The notes under the pieces are model-generated. The model was not told the DNA's origin. It worked only from the letters and a program-made list of their open reading frames with translations, and ran no database searches. This document shows positions 6,469 through 12,257 of a stretch of DNA of 12,257 nt, piece after piece (positions within the stretch are counted from its first letter, which is position 1; each line of letters opens with the position of its first letter). The position numbers were made by a program, and so were the translations under genes. The stretch is taken from NCBI GenBank assembly GCA_013816325.1, contig JACDEP010000059.1:1-12257 (forward strand), in the 5' to 3' direction. This DNA is from Methylotenera sp. GTDB lineage: Bacteria; Pseudomonadota; Gammaproteobacteria; Burkholderiales; Methylophilaceae.

Positions 6469-8961
6469 ATGACAAAAAACACGAAACATAACAAAAGAAA
6501 TACAGATCCCCACGCAGCGCGTGAAGCGACTCGTTATGAAACCCCATTACCAAGCCGTGAACTCATTTTATCTACAATGAGCGAGCAGGGCATTCCACTG
6601 AGTGCAGAGCAGCTTTATACCTTGTTGGATATCAGTTCAGATGAGCGTGAGATATTCAGCAAGCGTTTGAGCGCAATGGAGAGGGAAGGGCAAATCATGC
6701 GTAATCGCAAGGGGGCATTATGTATTGCTGACAAACTCGATTTGATTTCCGGAGTAGTACAAGGCCATCCAGATGGTTTTGGGTTTCTGATACCGGATGA
6801 CAAAACCAAACTTAAGGGCGAAGATTTATTTTTAAGCCCTAAGGAGATGTCACAGGTCATGCATGGCGATCGTGCCATGGTGCGCATGAGTGGGCTGGAT
6901 AGACGAGGCCGCCCGGAAGGCAAGATAGTAGAAGTTCTTGAGCGCCGTACGCAGAACTTGGTAGGGCGCGTGATTCGCACTAGCGGCGTTACTATTGTAG
7001 CTGCGGAAGACAAACGTGTTAACCAGGACATATTGATTCCTTACCATTTAGATCTAAATGCCAAGTCTGGCCAGGTGGTGATGGTAGAGTTGACTGAACA
7101 GCCTTCATCGCATGCCCAGCCCATGGGTAAAATCGTTGAAATTCTTGGTAATTACGCTGATAGCGGTATGGAAATCGAAATCGCCTTGCGTAAACACAAA
7201 CTTCCTCATGAATTTAGTAAAGAGGCGGTCAAACAGGCGGAGTCTTATCCAAGGACTGTGCAGTCTGGCGATTACCGCGGACGCATCGATTTGCGCGAAA
7301 TGCCACTGATCACTATTGATGGCGAAACTGCCCGTGACTTTGATGATGCAGTTTATGCTGAACCGCAGGGTAAAGGCTGGCGCTTGGTCGTAGCCATTGC
7401 CGATGTCAGTTTTTATGTGAAGCCTAACGATGCGCTGGATAAAAGTGCGTTGGAACGCGGTAACTCGGTGTATTTCCCGCGTCGTGTAATTCCAATGCTG
7501 CCGGAAGCCTTATCTAATGGCTTATGCTCACTGAATCCCGATGTAGAGCGCCTGTGTATGATTTGTGACATGCAGGTAGATGGCTCAGGTATCGTAAAGC
7601 AATACAAATTCTACCCGTCAGTGATGCGTTCGCAAGCACGTATGACGTATACCAAGGTGTACGAGATGCTGCAAAATCCGCAGGGTGAACTGGCACAAGA
7701 ATTCGAATGGTTAATGCCACACCTGCAAAACCTTTACAGCGTTTACCAATTGATGTTAGTCCAGCGTGAAAAACGCGGGGCTATTGAGTTTGAATCCTCA
7801 GAAACTATTATGGTATTTAACGATAATGGCAAAATAGACCGTATTGAGCCTAGCACACGCAATGAGGCACACAAGCTCATCGAAGAGTGCATGCTGGCAG
7901 CTAACGTATGTGCAGCGGATTTCCTAAGTAGCCATGAACATCCGGCGCTATACCGTATTCATGAAGGCCCTACACCTGAGAAGCTGGAACTATTACGCGC
8001 GTTCATGGGCGAATTCGGCTTTGGTGTAGGTGGTGGTGACAAACCGCATGCTAAAGATTACGGGAAATTACTTGCGCGTATCAAAGAGCGCCCTGATGCG
8101 CAGTTATTACAGACTGTGTTGTTGCGCTCCATGCAACAAGCGGTTTATAGCCCGGATAATGTCGGCCATTTTGGTTTAGCTTATGAAGCATATGCACATT
8201 TCACTTCACCGATACGGCGTTATCCTGATTTATTAATTCATCGTGCCATTAAGGCAGTATTGAATGGAGAGCGCTATAAGGCGGGCGATTGGGCTAATCT
8301 AGGTGCACAATGTTCTATGACAGAGCGTCGTGCAGATGAGGCTACGCGCGATGTGACCAACTGGCTCAAATGCTTCTATATGCAAGATAAGATTGGTGAA
8401 GTTTTTGAAGGTACAGTAGCAGGCGTTACCAGTTTTGGTTTGTTCGTAGCGCTCGATGGAGTGTATGTAGAAGGCTTGGTGCATGTCACCGAACTAGGCA
8501 ATGATTACTTCCATTATGATAAGGCACGGCATGAGATGGCTGGCGAGCGTACTGGTGTACGCTATCGTTTAGGGGACCGTTTAACGATTAAAGTTGCGCG
8601 TGTCGATTTGGAAACTACTAAGATTGATTTTATATTAGTGAATAAAAACAAATCACTAGAAACAAATACTCAAGCGAATTCTAACAAACCTATGACATCT
8701 AGTGAAAGTGGTAAAATAGACAGGAGCAATCAACCAGCACCTAATGCTACCTCCGGAACCAGTAAATTCCCTTTTGATAATGAGTTTAATCGTAAGCCAA
8801 AATCTAAAGATAATTTATCGGGCAAAGCCAGTGATAAACCGCGACCTGTTAGCAAATCCAGTAAAAAAGGTGCAGGTGCAGTTAAACCTATAGGGAAATC
8901 CAGCCCAGCAAAATCAGACCCAATATCAAGCAAAAAAAAGACTAAACGTAAAATAATTTAA
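6469..8961 (+). CDS. rnr: Ribonuclease R
   Basis: Processive 3'-to-5' exoribonuclease that degrades structured RNA, rRNA fragments and mRNA in quality control. 830 residues from the ATG. Domain order: N-terminal winged-helix region (about 25-80, LPSRELILSTM onward), two cold-shock/OB domains (about 90-240), the RNB catalytic domain (about 265-600), an S1 domain (643-726, GEVFEGTVAGVTSFGLFV), then a roughly 100-residue Lys/Ser/Pro-rich basic tail ending SSKKKTKRKII. Catalytic block TIDGETARDFDDAVYAE: Asp284, Asp290, Asp292 and Asp293 align with E. coli Asp272, 278, 280 and 281. HFTSPIRRYPDLL (577-589) holds the conserved arginines. A TTG at 6463, 6 nt after AAAGG (6452-6456), is a possible start two codons longer and has better spacing than the ATG; ATG is kept as the commoner initiator. 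It is 19 nt upstream of rlmB, an operon also seen in E. coli. Confidence 0.97.
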   Translation: MTKNTKHNKRNTDPHAAREATRYETPLPSRELILSTMSEQGIPLSAEQLYTLLDISSDEREIFSKRLSAMEREGQIMRNRKGALCIADKLDLISGVVQGHPDGFGFLIPDDKTKLKGEDLFLSPKEMSQVMHGDRAMVRMSGLDRRGRPEGKIVEVLERRTQNLVGRVIRTSGVTIVAAEDKRVNQDILIPYHLDLNAKSGQVVMVELTEQPSSHAQPMGKIVEILGNYADSGMEIEIALRKHKLPHEFSKEAVKQAESYPRTVQSGDYRGRIDLREMPLITIDGETARDFDDAVYAEPQGKGWRLVVAIADVSFYVKPNDALDKSALERGNSVYFPRRVIPMLPEALSNGLCSLNPDVERLCMICDMQVDGSGIVKQYKFYPSVMRSQARMTYTKVYEMLQNPQGELAQEFEWLMPHLQNLYSVYQLMLVQREKRGAIEFESSETIMVFNDNGKIDRIEPSTRNEAHKLIEECMLAANVCAADFLSSHEHPALYRIHEGPTPEKLELLRAFMGEFGFGVGGGDKPHAKDYGKLLARIKERPDAQLLQTVLLRSMQQAVYSPDNVGHFGLAYEAYAHFTSPIRRYPDLLIHRAIKAVLNGERYKAGDWANLGAQCSMTERRADEATRDVTNWLKCFYMQDKIGEVFEGTVAGVTSFGLFVALDGVYVEGLVHVTELGNDYFHYDKARHEMAGERTGVRYRLGDRLTIKVARVDLETTKIDFILVNKNKSLETNTQANSNKPMTSSESGKIDRSNQPAPNATSGTSKFPFDNEFNRKPKSKDNLSGKASDKPRPVSKSSKKGAGAVKPIGKSSPAKSDPISSKKKTKRKII

Positions 8962-8980
8962 GAAATAATTAAGGTAAAGA

Positions 8981-9739
8981 ATGAGCGACGCCCGTATTTT
9001 ATTTGGTTTTCATGCCGTATTAAGCCGTTTGCGCCAACACAGTGCGAGTGTGCAAGAGATTTTGATTGACCGTGACCGTATGGATGCCCGCATGAAAGAC
9101 CTGTTGAAAATGGCAGAGATTTCTGGTGTGCGTACTATGGAAGTCGAACGTAGCCGCTTGGATGGCATGGCGGGCATGAACGGCCGTCATCAAGGCGTGA
9201 TAGCACGCGTGGTAGATACACCCATACCGTACAAAGATATTCACGACATTTTGGAATCTGACTTAACAGAGCCGCCATTTTTCCTGATATTGGATGGTGT
9301 AGAAGACCCGCATAACTTAGGTGCTTGTTTGCGTGTGGCTGATGCCATGGGTGTACATGCAGTGATTGCGCCTAAGGACAGAGCTGTGGGATTGAATGCA
9401 ACCGTCCGCAAGGTCGCCAGCGGTGCGGCTGAAACAGTTCCGTTTATTGCCGTTACCAATTTGGCACGAACTATCCGTGAGCTTAAAGATGCTGGAGTTT
9501 TTGTGGTCGGCACTACTATGGATGCGCCGAGTAATTTACTGAATACCAAATTGGATGGCCCACTGGCGATTGTATTAGGCGCAGAAGGTGACGGGATTCG
9601 CCGATTAACCGCAGAAACATGTGATACCTTGGTAACTATTCCGATGTTCGGTTCTGTAGAAAGCCTTAACGTAAGCGTTGCAAGCGGGATTTGTTTATAT
9701 GAAGCTAGGCGTCAGCGTAGCTTGGCAGCAACTAAGTAA
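8981..9739 (+). CDS. rlmB: 23S rRNA (guanosine-2251-2'-O)-methyltransferase
   Basis: SpoU/TrmH-family enzyme that methylates the 2'-OH of G2251 in the 23S rRNA P-loop, using S-adenosylmethionine. 252 residues (243 in E. coli). Residues 1-75 form the L30e-like RNA-binding domain (ARILFGFHAV at 4-13). The catalytic trefoil-knot domain carries motif 1, DGVEDPHNLGACLRVADA (105-122), with Asn112 and Arg118; motif 2, IVLGAEGDGIRRL (197-209), with Glu202; and motif 3, IPMFGSVESLNVSVASGI (220-237). These three residues match the active-site Asn, Arg and Glu of E. coli RlmB at a constant offset of 4. AAGG (8971-8974) stands 6 nt before the ATG. Second gene of the rnr operon; its stop codon abuts the stop of convergent mqo, and an intrinsic terminator follows inside mqo. 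The ending LNVSVASGICLYEARRQR is the RlmB form rather than TrmH or TrmL. Confidence 0.96.
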   Translation: MSDARILFGFHAVLSRLRQHSASVQEILIDRDRMDARMKDLLKMAEISGVRTMEVERSRLDGMAGMNGRHQGVIARVVDTPIPYKDIHDILESDLTEPPFFLILDGVEDPHNLGACLRVADAMGVHAVIAPKDRAVGLNATVRKVASGAAETVPFIAVTNLARTIRELKDAGVFVVGTTMDAPSNLLNTKLDGPLAIVLGAEGDGIRRLTAETCDTLVTIPMFGSVESLNVSVASGICLYEARRQRSLAATK

Positions 9740-11224
9740 TTACGTAAGATTCAGCGTTTTAAGTGTTCGGGCCCGGACGCTTTTTAATAGCGCTGCATCA
9801 TCTATTAGTGACTCCCCATAGCTTGGCACCAAGGTTTTCATTTTCTGTTGCCAGACACTATCTTGCATTTGTGTACTGAAACACCGTTCAAGCACATTTA
9901 TCATGGCTTGCACGGAAACAGACGCGCCTGGCGAAGCCCCCAGCAAAGCCGCAATAGAGCCATCTTCCGCTGCAACAATTTCCGTACCAAATTCTAGCTT
10001 GCCACCTTTATCATCACATTGCTTTATGATTTGCACACGCTTGCCGGCATTCTCTAAATGCCAGTCTGCGTTCACCGCTTCCGGATAGAAATGCCGCAAT
10101 GTTGCCATGCGTGAAAAGTGCGTTTGCAACGCTTCGCCTATTAGATAACGCGTTAAATCAAAATTATGGCGCGCTACACCTAAGATTGATTTGATATTAT
10201 TAAATTTAAGAGATTTGAAAAGATCCCAATACGAACCTTGCTTCAGGAATTTGGTAGTGAACCCCGCATAAGGTCCAAACAATAACGCAGGCTTACCGTT
10301 AATGATGCGAGTGTCCAAGTGGGGTACAGACATTGGTGGCGTGCCTAAGGCAGCTTTACCATAGACTTTGCTATTATGTTTTGCAATCACTTCGGGGTTA
10401 TTACATACCAGCCATTGCCCGCTAACCGGGAAGCCGCCATAGCCATTGCTTTCAGTAATTTTGGACTGTTGTAATAACTTTAATGCACCGCCGCCGGCGC
10501 CCAAAAATACAAAGGCTGCTTCAATGTTTCGTATCTTTTTGCCATTTACATCACGCAAGCTCACCTGCCAGTGGCCGTTTTTGAGTTTTTTCAAACTTTG
10601 TACTTCGGTATTGAGCGCCAGTTGGAAGTTACTTTTTGTTTGCAGGTTATTCAGCAAATGTCGTGTCATTGAACCAAAATCAATGTCGGTGCCATACCCC
10701 ACGCGGGTTGCAGCCATTTTCTGGTTCAGGTTGCGATGCTGCATAACCAGTGGCATCCAGTTTTTTAATGTGGCGGGGTCATCGCTGAATTCCATATCGG
10801 CAAACAGGTGATGTTGTTTCAAGGCATTGAAACGTTTGCGCAGAAACTCTACATCAGCCTCTCCCCAAACAAAGCTTAAATGCGGTGTAGGGTTAATAAA
10901 TTTGGAAGCGGCAGGCAGAATTTCGTGTTCAATTAAGTATGACCAGAATTGTAATGACACTTCAAAAGATGCATTGATATTCAATGCCCGAGTAATCTCA
11001 ACTTCGCCGTTTGCAGTGGCAGGGGTGTAATTTAATTCACAGTAGCCGGCATGGCCCGTTCCGGCGTTGTTCCATGCATCTGTGCTTTCTGCAGCTACGT
11101 TAGGTAGGCGCTCAACCATCATCATCTTGAATGAAGGTGCAAGTTCAGTTAATAAAGCCGCTAGTGTCGCGCTCATCACGCCACTGCCCACCAGTAATAT
11201 GTCTACTTTATTAGTATTGGTCAT
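9740..11224 (-). CDS. mqo: Malate:quinone oxidoreductase
   Basis: FAD-dependent peripheral membrane enzyme that oxidises L-malate to oxaloacetate and passes electrons to the quinone pool, replacing or complementing NAD-dependent malate dehydrogenase in the TCA cycle. 494 residues, within the 450-550 range of the family. Residues 7-25 (VDILLVGSGVMSATLAALL) are the FAD-binding Rossmann strand and Gly-rich loop, followed by VERLPNVAAEST. The conserved WNNAGTGHAGYCELNYTP spans 51-68. Further family blocks include GYGTDIDFGSMTRHLL, FVFLGAGGGALKLLQQS and FPVSGQWLVC, and the C-terminal half has LLGASPGASVSVQAM. Start: the ATG is preceded by GGAAG at 6 nt on the minus strand. A weak promoter (TTAACA, 15 nt, TACAAT; 11292 down to 11266) lies upstream and overlaps an orphan hairpin. 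It converges on rlmB with no gap between the stop codons. Confidence 0.95.
   Translation of the reverse strand: MTNTNKVDILLVGSGVMSATLAALLTELAPSFKMMMVERLPNVAAESTDAWNNAGTGHAGYCELNYTPATANGEVEITRALNINASFEVSLQFWSYLIEHEILPAASKFINPTPHLSFVWGEADVEFLRKRFNALKQHHLFADMEFSDDPATLKNWMPLVMQHRNLNQKMAATRVGYGTDIDFGSMTRHLLNNLQTKSNFQLALNTEVQSLKKLKNGHWQVSLRDVNGKKIRNIEAAFVFLGAGGGALKLLQQSKITESNGYGGFPVSGQWLVCNNPEVIAKHNSKVYGKAALGTPPMSVPHLDTRIINGKPALLFGPYAGFTTKFLKQGSYWDLFKSLKFNNIKSILGVARHNFDLTRYLIGEALQTHFSRMATLRHFYPEAVNADWHLENAGKRVQIIKQCDDKGGKLEFGTEIVAAEDGSIAALLGASPGASVSVQAMINVLERCFSTQMQDSVWQQKMKTLVPSYGESLIDDAALLKSVRARTLKTLNLT
9761..9785 (+). terminator. Intrinsic terminator of rnr-rlmB, inside the antisense of mqo
   Basis: Read on the + strand, AAGTGTTCG (9761-9769) pairs with CGGACGCTT (9774-9782), with two G-U pairs, around the 4-nt loop GGCC. 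The T-run occupies 9781-9785, so its first two bases close the stem. A competing stem, AGCGT (9753-9757) with ACGCT (9777-9781), is also possible. The hairpin starts 22 nt after the rlmB stop and lies wholly in the sequence encoding the last residues of Mqo. In the minus direction the hairpin is not followed by a T-run, so it should act only on the rlmB transcript. Confidence 0.65.
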
Positions 11225-11277
11225 TGAAAACTTCCACCAAAATTAAAAAAAAGCTATTTGCTAATATTGTAATCAAT

Positions 11278-11302
11278 AAAAAAGCCTGTTAACGACAGGC
11301 TT
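11278..11302 (-). terminator. Orphan intrinsic terminator hairpin upstream of mqo
   Basis: On the minus strand AAGCCTGT pairs perfectly with ACAGGCTT (8 bp; 11302-11295 with 11289-11282) around the 5-nt loop CGTTA, and the stem runs into an unbroken T6 (11283-11278). This is a textbook intrinsic terminator for a transcript coming from the right, yet no minus-strand gene lies there: the next gene on that side is on the + strand. On the + strand the stem is followed by GGTTTTATTA, a poorer but possible U-tract. It ends 53 nt before the mqo start, so it could end a small RNA or act as an attenuator in a long mqo leader. Confidence 0.6.
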
Positions 11303-11445
11303 GGTTTTATTATCAATGTCCTCATACGAAGGAATGCAATCAAGGTAAATACAATTACAAACCCTGGCAAGGACTGGATTTTACCTTAAAAATTATTTAC
11401 TCGGTAAATTATGATAACCGCACAAAGCTTGCTAAGATGGGCTTT
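11278..11445 (-). ncRNA. Candidate structured RNA (small RNA or mqo leader), minus strand
   Basis: Inferred from structure only. Reading the minus strand there are three hairpins in a row: ATTTAC-CGA-GTAAAT (11409-11395); a longer one closed by AAGGTAAA/TTTACCTT (11387-11380 with 11349-11342) around an interior containing CCAGTCCTTGCCAGGG; and the terminator with its T6. The GTAAA/TTTAC arms of the first two hairpins are also complementary to each other, so they could exchange partners. A TATGAT about 10 nt before 11445 could be a -10 box but lacks a good -35, so the 5' end is a guess. I do not recognise a known riboswitch or 6S-type consensus, and no convincing small reading frame with a ribosome site is present. 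Moderate to low confidence. Confidence 0.35.
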
Positions 11446-11578
11446 CCGACCATGTGATCATAAAGCTAATACCAGCAAACGATAAGACAGAAGAAGGTTA
11501 AATATTCTTTAAAAGCTGTTCGCGGTATAGAAATGCGATAGTACGGTACTTACTAATATAAGACTGATTATTATTTTT

Positions 11579-11599
11579 TAAGTATTTAAATTAAGTATT
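11579..11599. repeat. Direct repeat of TAAGTATT, 13-bp spacing
   Basis: TAAGTATT occurs at 11579-11586 and again at 11592-11599, both preceded by T. It lies immediately before the 20-bp-spaced repeats and about 200 nt upstream of the PAS sensor start. It may be chance in AT-rich DNA. Confidence 0.3.
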
Positions 11600-11600
11600 C

Positions 11601-11660
11601 TTGCGCAATTTTTATTTTCTCGCCGCAAACTTTATTTTCTAACGCACATTTTTGGATTAC
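11601..11660. repeat. Tandem 20-bp units, possible regulator-binding repeats
   Basis: TTTATTTTCT occurs at 11611-11620 and 11631-11640, exactly 20 bp apart. Each copy is preceded by a CGCAA-containing segment (11604-11608 and 11624-11628), and a decayed third unit (ACGCACATTTTTGG) follows from 11642. Spacing of two helical turns puts the copies on the same DNA face, as expected for a cooperatively bound regulator, but no specific protein can be named. Confidence 0.35.
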
Positions 11661-11699
11661 TCTATGAGCTAGGCATATATAACGTTCAAGGCTGGCCAA

Positions 11700-11734
11700 T
11701 TGATATCAAAATTAGAATATAAACATTGCAATGT
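11700..11734. promoter_or_regulatory. Two perfect palindromes, candidate operators for the PAS sensor gene
   Basis: TTGATATCAA (11700-11709) and ACATTGCAATGT (11723-11734) are both perfect inverted repeats, with centres 24 bp apart, about 65-95 nt before the GTG start. A possible weak promoter (TTGGAT 11652-11657, 18 nt, TATATA 11676-11681) lies just upstream, so the palindromes would be in the early transcribed region. Suggestive only. Confidence 0.3.
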
Positions 11735-11796
11735 ATCAAGACATCAGAAATAATTAGCCACATAAATTGCCTGCAACTCACTTGAGGCCAAGCGTA

Positions 11797-12257
11797 GTGA
11801 AAAATTTTTGGAAAAAAAAGTCAGCCACTCCCCATTCAATTGCTTTCCGCATTTTCGTTATCTATATCATTTCCGGCCTGTTGTGGATATTTTTCAGCGA
11901 TAAAATTCTGCAGACACTAGTTTCCACTCCCGAAGAGTTTGCTTATTACAGCATCTATAAAGGTTGGACTTATATAACGCTGACATCGCTTCTTCTTTAT
12001 TTCTTGGTTCGTAAAACCTGGTTAAACCATATTTCCATTGAAACTTCCTTGCACGTAAGTGAGGATCGCTGGAAGTTTGCTCTGGAAGGAGCGGGAGATG
12101 GCGTGTGGGATTGGGATATGCGTACAGATCAGGTATTTCGATCTTCCAGGTGGAAAGAAATCTACGGATATACCACTGATGAGCTGGATCAAACAGCTTC
12201 TGCAGGGCGGAAGCTTGTACATCCTGACGATTTAACTCAAATGCTGGAAGATACGCA
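11797..12257 (+). CDS. Membrane-anchored PAS-domain sensor protein, N-terminal part (runs off window)
   Basis: The first 153 residues of a signalling protein. A short basic N-terminus is followed by a membrane helix (about 15-33, FRIFVIYIISGLLWIFF), a short periplasmic loop with the SDKILQTLVSTPEEF segment (34-50), and a second helix (about 56-71) ending in VRK. A PAS domain of the PAS_3 type then begins near residue 88 (EDRWKFALEGAGDGVWDWD, then WKEIYGYTTDEL and VHPDD). This front end is common in multi-PAS diguanylate cyclases/phosphodiesterases and in some histidine kinases; the output domain is beyond the window, so the function cannot be assigned. Start: GTG with GAGG (11784-11787) 9 nt upstream; in-frame TTG codons at 11782 and 11767 are less likely, and an in-frame stop lies at 11755. 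An A8 run falls in codons 6-8. Confidence 0.85.
   Translation, partial: MKNFWKKKSATPHSIAFRIFVIYIISGLLWIFFSDKILQTLVSTPEEFAYYSIYKGWTYITLTSLLLYFLVRKTWLNHISIETSLHVSEDRWKFALEGAGDGVWDWDMRTDQVFRSSRWKEIYGYTTDELDQTASAGRKLVHPDDLTQMLEDT

Larger units (their letters stand above)
11225..11796. other. 572-nt intergenic region between divergent mqo and the PAS sensor gene
   Basis: AT-rich DNA with no supportable protein gene on either strand. From left to right it holds the mqo ribosome site and weak promoter, the orphan terminator hairpin, the candidate structured RNA, a featureless AT-rich stretch (about 11460-11578), short direct repeats, two perfect palindromes, and the ribosome site of the sensor gene. 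Its size is much larger than any other gap in the window (the next largest is about 220 nt and contains a tRNA), which itself suggests regulatory or RNA content. Confidence 0.6.

Noticed and set aside
8640..8958. Lys/Ser-rich RNase R tail as a frameshifted or fused extra domain
   Set aside because: Basic, disordered C-terminal tails are normal in RNase R; the frame is continuous to a single stop close to rlmB.
9241..9549. 102-codon minus-strand open frame within rlmB
   Set aside because: Antisense to the rlmB catalytic domain; composition (Ala/Ser/Thr-rich, low complexity) is typical of shadow frames.
10446..10811. 121-codon + strand open frame within mqo
   Set aside because: Antisense shadow of a strongly conserved mqo region; Ser/Cys-rich translation without recognisable domain.
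11362..11382. Possible sigma-54 (-24/-12) promoter around TGGCA
   Set aside because: TGGCA is present but the expected TTGCW block at the right spacing is missing on either strand.
11278..11460. Known riboswitch or 6S RNA as the identity of the structured region
   Set aside because: I compared it by eye with c-di-GMP, glycine, cobalamin and 6S consensus elements and found no matching core; left as an unclassified candidate.
12022..12222. Minus-strand open frame of 66 codons at the right edge
   Set aside because: It lies antisense to the PAS sensor, whose + frame shows clear membrane and PAS signatures; the minus translation has no family resemblance or ribosome site.
1..12257. CRISPR arrays, insertion sequences, integrase or tRNA attachment-site duplications
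   Set aside because: No regularly spaced repeats, transposase-like frames or duplicated tRNA 3' end were seen; the tRNA-Leu is flanked by housekeeping genes.

Overview
The window looks like ordinary chromosome of a mesophilic betaproteobacterium, most likely of the Methylophilaceae (Methylotenera/Methylophilus-like methylotrophs). The support is an EpsA-type LuxR regulator (a family named from a methanolan-producing Methylobacillus), a rnr-rlmB pair, a quinone-dependent malate dehydrogenase, and moderate GC with AT-rich intergenic DNA. The taxon is an inference from gene content; no phage, transposon, CRISPR or plasmid signature is visible.

Left third (1-5151, + strand): a storage-glucan cluster. 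It holds the 3' part of glgC (ADP-glucose synthesis), a family GH57 alpha-glucan hydrolase, malQ (GH77 glucanotransferase) and a ROK-family glucokinase whose start overlaps the malQ stop by ATGA. Together they make a loop: glucose-1-phosphate is activated for glycogen synthesis, the polymer is trimmed and disproportionated, and the free glucose released by MalQ is phosphorylated back to glucose-6-phosphate. All key catalytic residues are present.

Middle (5152-6468): a LuxR-type regulator of the EpsA family with its own strong sigma-70-like promoter. That promoter fixes the start at the ATG at 5268, not the upstream ATG at 5211. It converges on a small S4 RNA-binding protein gene (ybcJ), with 1 nt between the stop codons. 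A tRNA-Leu(CAG) gene lies upstream of ybcJ on the same strand.

Right half (6469-11224): rnr (RNase R) and rlmB (23S rRNA Gm2251 methyltransferase) form a conserved RNA-metabolism operon. It is followed directly by convergent mqo: the rlmB and mqo stop codons abut, and a good intrinsic terminator for rnr-rlmB lies inside the antisense of the mqo 3' end.

Right end (11225-12257): a 572-nt gene-free stretch separates mqo (-) from the start of a membrane-anchored PAS sensor gene (+) that runs off the window. This gap holds the most unexplained structure: an orphan hairpin with a U6 tail on the minus strand, preceded by two further hairpins that share complementary arms (a candidate small RNA or mqo leader/attenuator), plus 20-bp-spaced direct repeats and two perfect palindromes upstream of the sensor gene. 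I see no clear-cut new multi-gene system; the candidate RNA is the best lead.
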